Shown: in pieces, positions 5,196-5,910 of the stretch | Position numbering within the stretch: position 1 is the stretch's first letter | Layout of the letters: every line of letters starts with the position of its first letter | Translations under genes and position numbers: made by a program | The notes under the pieces: generated by a model | Database searches by the model: none | What the model was told of the DNA's origin: nothing | Seen by the model: the letters and a program-made list of their open reading frames with translations, nothing else | NCBI GenBank assembly: GCA_025056515.1 | Contig: JANWWB010000181.1 | Coordinates: 1 to 5,910, forward strand | Length of the DNA: 5,910 nt | Reading direction: 5' to 3' | Source: Anaerolineales bacterium | GTDB taxonomy: Bacteria > Chloroflexota > Anaerolineae > Anaerolineales > Villigracilaceae

Positions 5196-5910
5196 GCGAC
5201 GAACAGAAACCCAAAGAACGGATTGGCGTCTATGTCTGTCACTGCGGGACGAACATCGCCGGAGTCGTGGATGTCGCTGAGGTGAGCACATGGGCCGGTG
5301 AGAACCTGAAAGACGAAGGCGTCGTCATCTCCCGCGATTACAAGTTCATGTGCTCCAGTTTGGGGCAAGAATTGATTCAGAAGGACATCAAAGAATACGG
5401 CCTGACCCGCGTTGTGGTGGCGGCTTGTTCGCCACACTTGCATGAAAAGACCTTCCGCAACGCCTGCAAAGGTGCAGACCTCAACCCGTATTTGTGTGAA
5501 CTGGTCTCTATTCGCGAACAGGTTTCCTGGGTACACACCGACAAAGAGGTCGCCACCGAAAAAGCCAAAGCTATTCTCTCCGGTGGAGTGGCGCGAGTAG
5601 TCCATCATGAACCGCTCGAACCGCTCCATGTCCCTATCCATCCCGCTACGCTTGTTGTCGGTGGAGGCATTGCCGGCATCCAAGCGGCGCTCGAAATTGC
5701 CGACGCCGGCTATCCGGTCTATCTGGTCGAGCGCGAACCAAGCATCGGCGGACACATGGCACAATTCGACAAAACCTTCCCCACCCTGGACTGCTCGGCC
5801 TGTATCCTGACGCCGAAAATGGTTGAGGTCGGGAACCATCCGAACATCACCCTGCTGACTTACTCTGAAGTCGAAAAGGTGGATGGATATGTGGGCAACT
5901 TTATCGTCAC
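5192..5910 (+). CDS. hdrA: Heterodisulfide reductase-type flavoprotein subunit A, N-terminal part (runs off the window)
   Basis: The visible 239 residues are the N-terminus of HdrA, the FAD subunit that receives electrons from a hydrogenase, formate dehydrogenase or NAD(P)H module and, in bifurcating complexes, splits them between ferredoxin and HdrBC. The N-terminal domain has CHCG (Cys16, Cys18), Cys54, and ACSPHLHEKTF (Cys79-Pro-His), a typical HdrA start. The FAD-binding Rossmann motif is VVGGGIAGIQAALEIADAGY (155-174) with Glu180 after it, then the signature IGGHMAQFDKTFPTLDCSACI with Cys201 and Cys204, followed by TPKMV. The ferredoxin domains lie beyond the edge. The ATG at 5192 overlaps the hdrB stop and has an excellent ribosome site, GAGGAGG (5178-5184), seven bases upstream. 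The right end is cut by the window, so total length, a fused MvhD-like domain or a second HdrA module cannot be judged. Confidence 0.93.
   Translation, partial: MSDEQKPKERIGVYVCHCGTNIAGVVDVAEVSTWAGENLKDEGVVISRDYKFMCSSLGQELIQKDIKEYGLTRVVVAACSPHLHEKTFRNACKGADLNPYLCELVSIREQVSWVHTDKEVATEKAKAILSGGVARVVHHEPLEPLHVPIHPATLVVGGGIAGIQAALEIADAGYPVYLVEREPSIGGHMAQFDKTFPTLDCSACILTPKMVEVGNHPNITLLTYSEVEKVDGYVGNFIV

Noticed and set aside
4955..5839. A 294-codon open frame on the minus strand opposite hdrB and hdrA
   Set aside because: It covers two strongly recognised genes on the plus strand, has no recognisable domain, and is explained by their codon composition.

Overview
The window looks like a bacterial chromosome segment with three blocks: a forward lipid/housekeeping block (190-2311), a convergent membrane prenyltransferase gene (2369-3397, minus strand), and a forward heterodisulfide-reductase operon hdrC-hdrB-hdrA (3619 to beyond the right edge). 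Tandem PlsC-type acyltransferases imply ester-linked glycerolipids, so a bacterium rather than an archaeon. TATAAT-like boxes and good Shine-Dalgarno sites agree. The Hdr operon and the MenA-like quinone-side prenyltransferase suggest an anaerobe or facultative anaerobe. An Anaerolineae-like member of Chloroflexota would fit, but that is a guess from gene content and nothing here proves it.

Left part: bases 1-189 hold no gene. They carry a strong GC-rich hairpin (82-111) resembling a dispersed intergenic repeat, then a plausible promoter (129-158). Two paralogous acyltransferases follow, joined by an ATGA stop/start overlap, and then a small DUF1992 (YhdN/DNAJC28-type) protein 14 bases downstream. 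A perfect 13-bp hairpin (2314-2346) separates this block from the convergent prenyltransferase and probably ends transcription from both sides.

Middle part: the minus-strand gene encodes a roughly nine-helix UbiA-superfamily enzyme with both Asp-rich motifs. Its pattern is closest to MenA-type enzymes of menaquinone synthesis. Its upstream region has two exact TATAAT hexamers on the minus strand with a 7-3-7 inverted repeat between them, a candidate operator. This 221-base region is shared with the divergent hdr operon.

Right part: HdrC (two 4Fe-4S sites), HdrB (two CCG motifs) and the N-terminal 239 residues of HdrA (FAD domain) are chained by ATGA overlaps. Together they should form a soluble HdrABC complex of the kind used in flavin-based electron bifurcation. 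The redox partners would be encoded to the right, outside the window. HdrB has an unusual Pro/Ala/Lys-rich C-terminal tail. I see no mobile element, CRISPR array, tRNA or rRNA.
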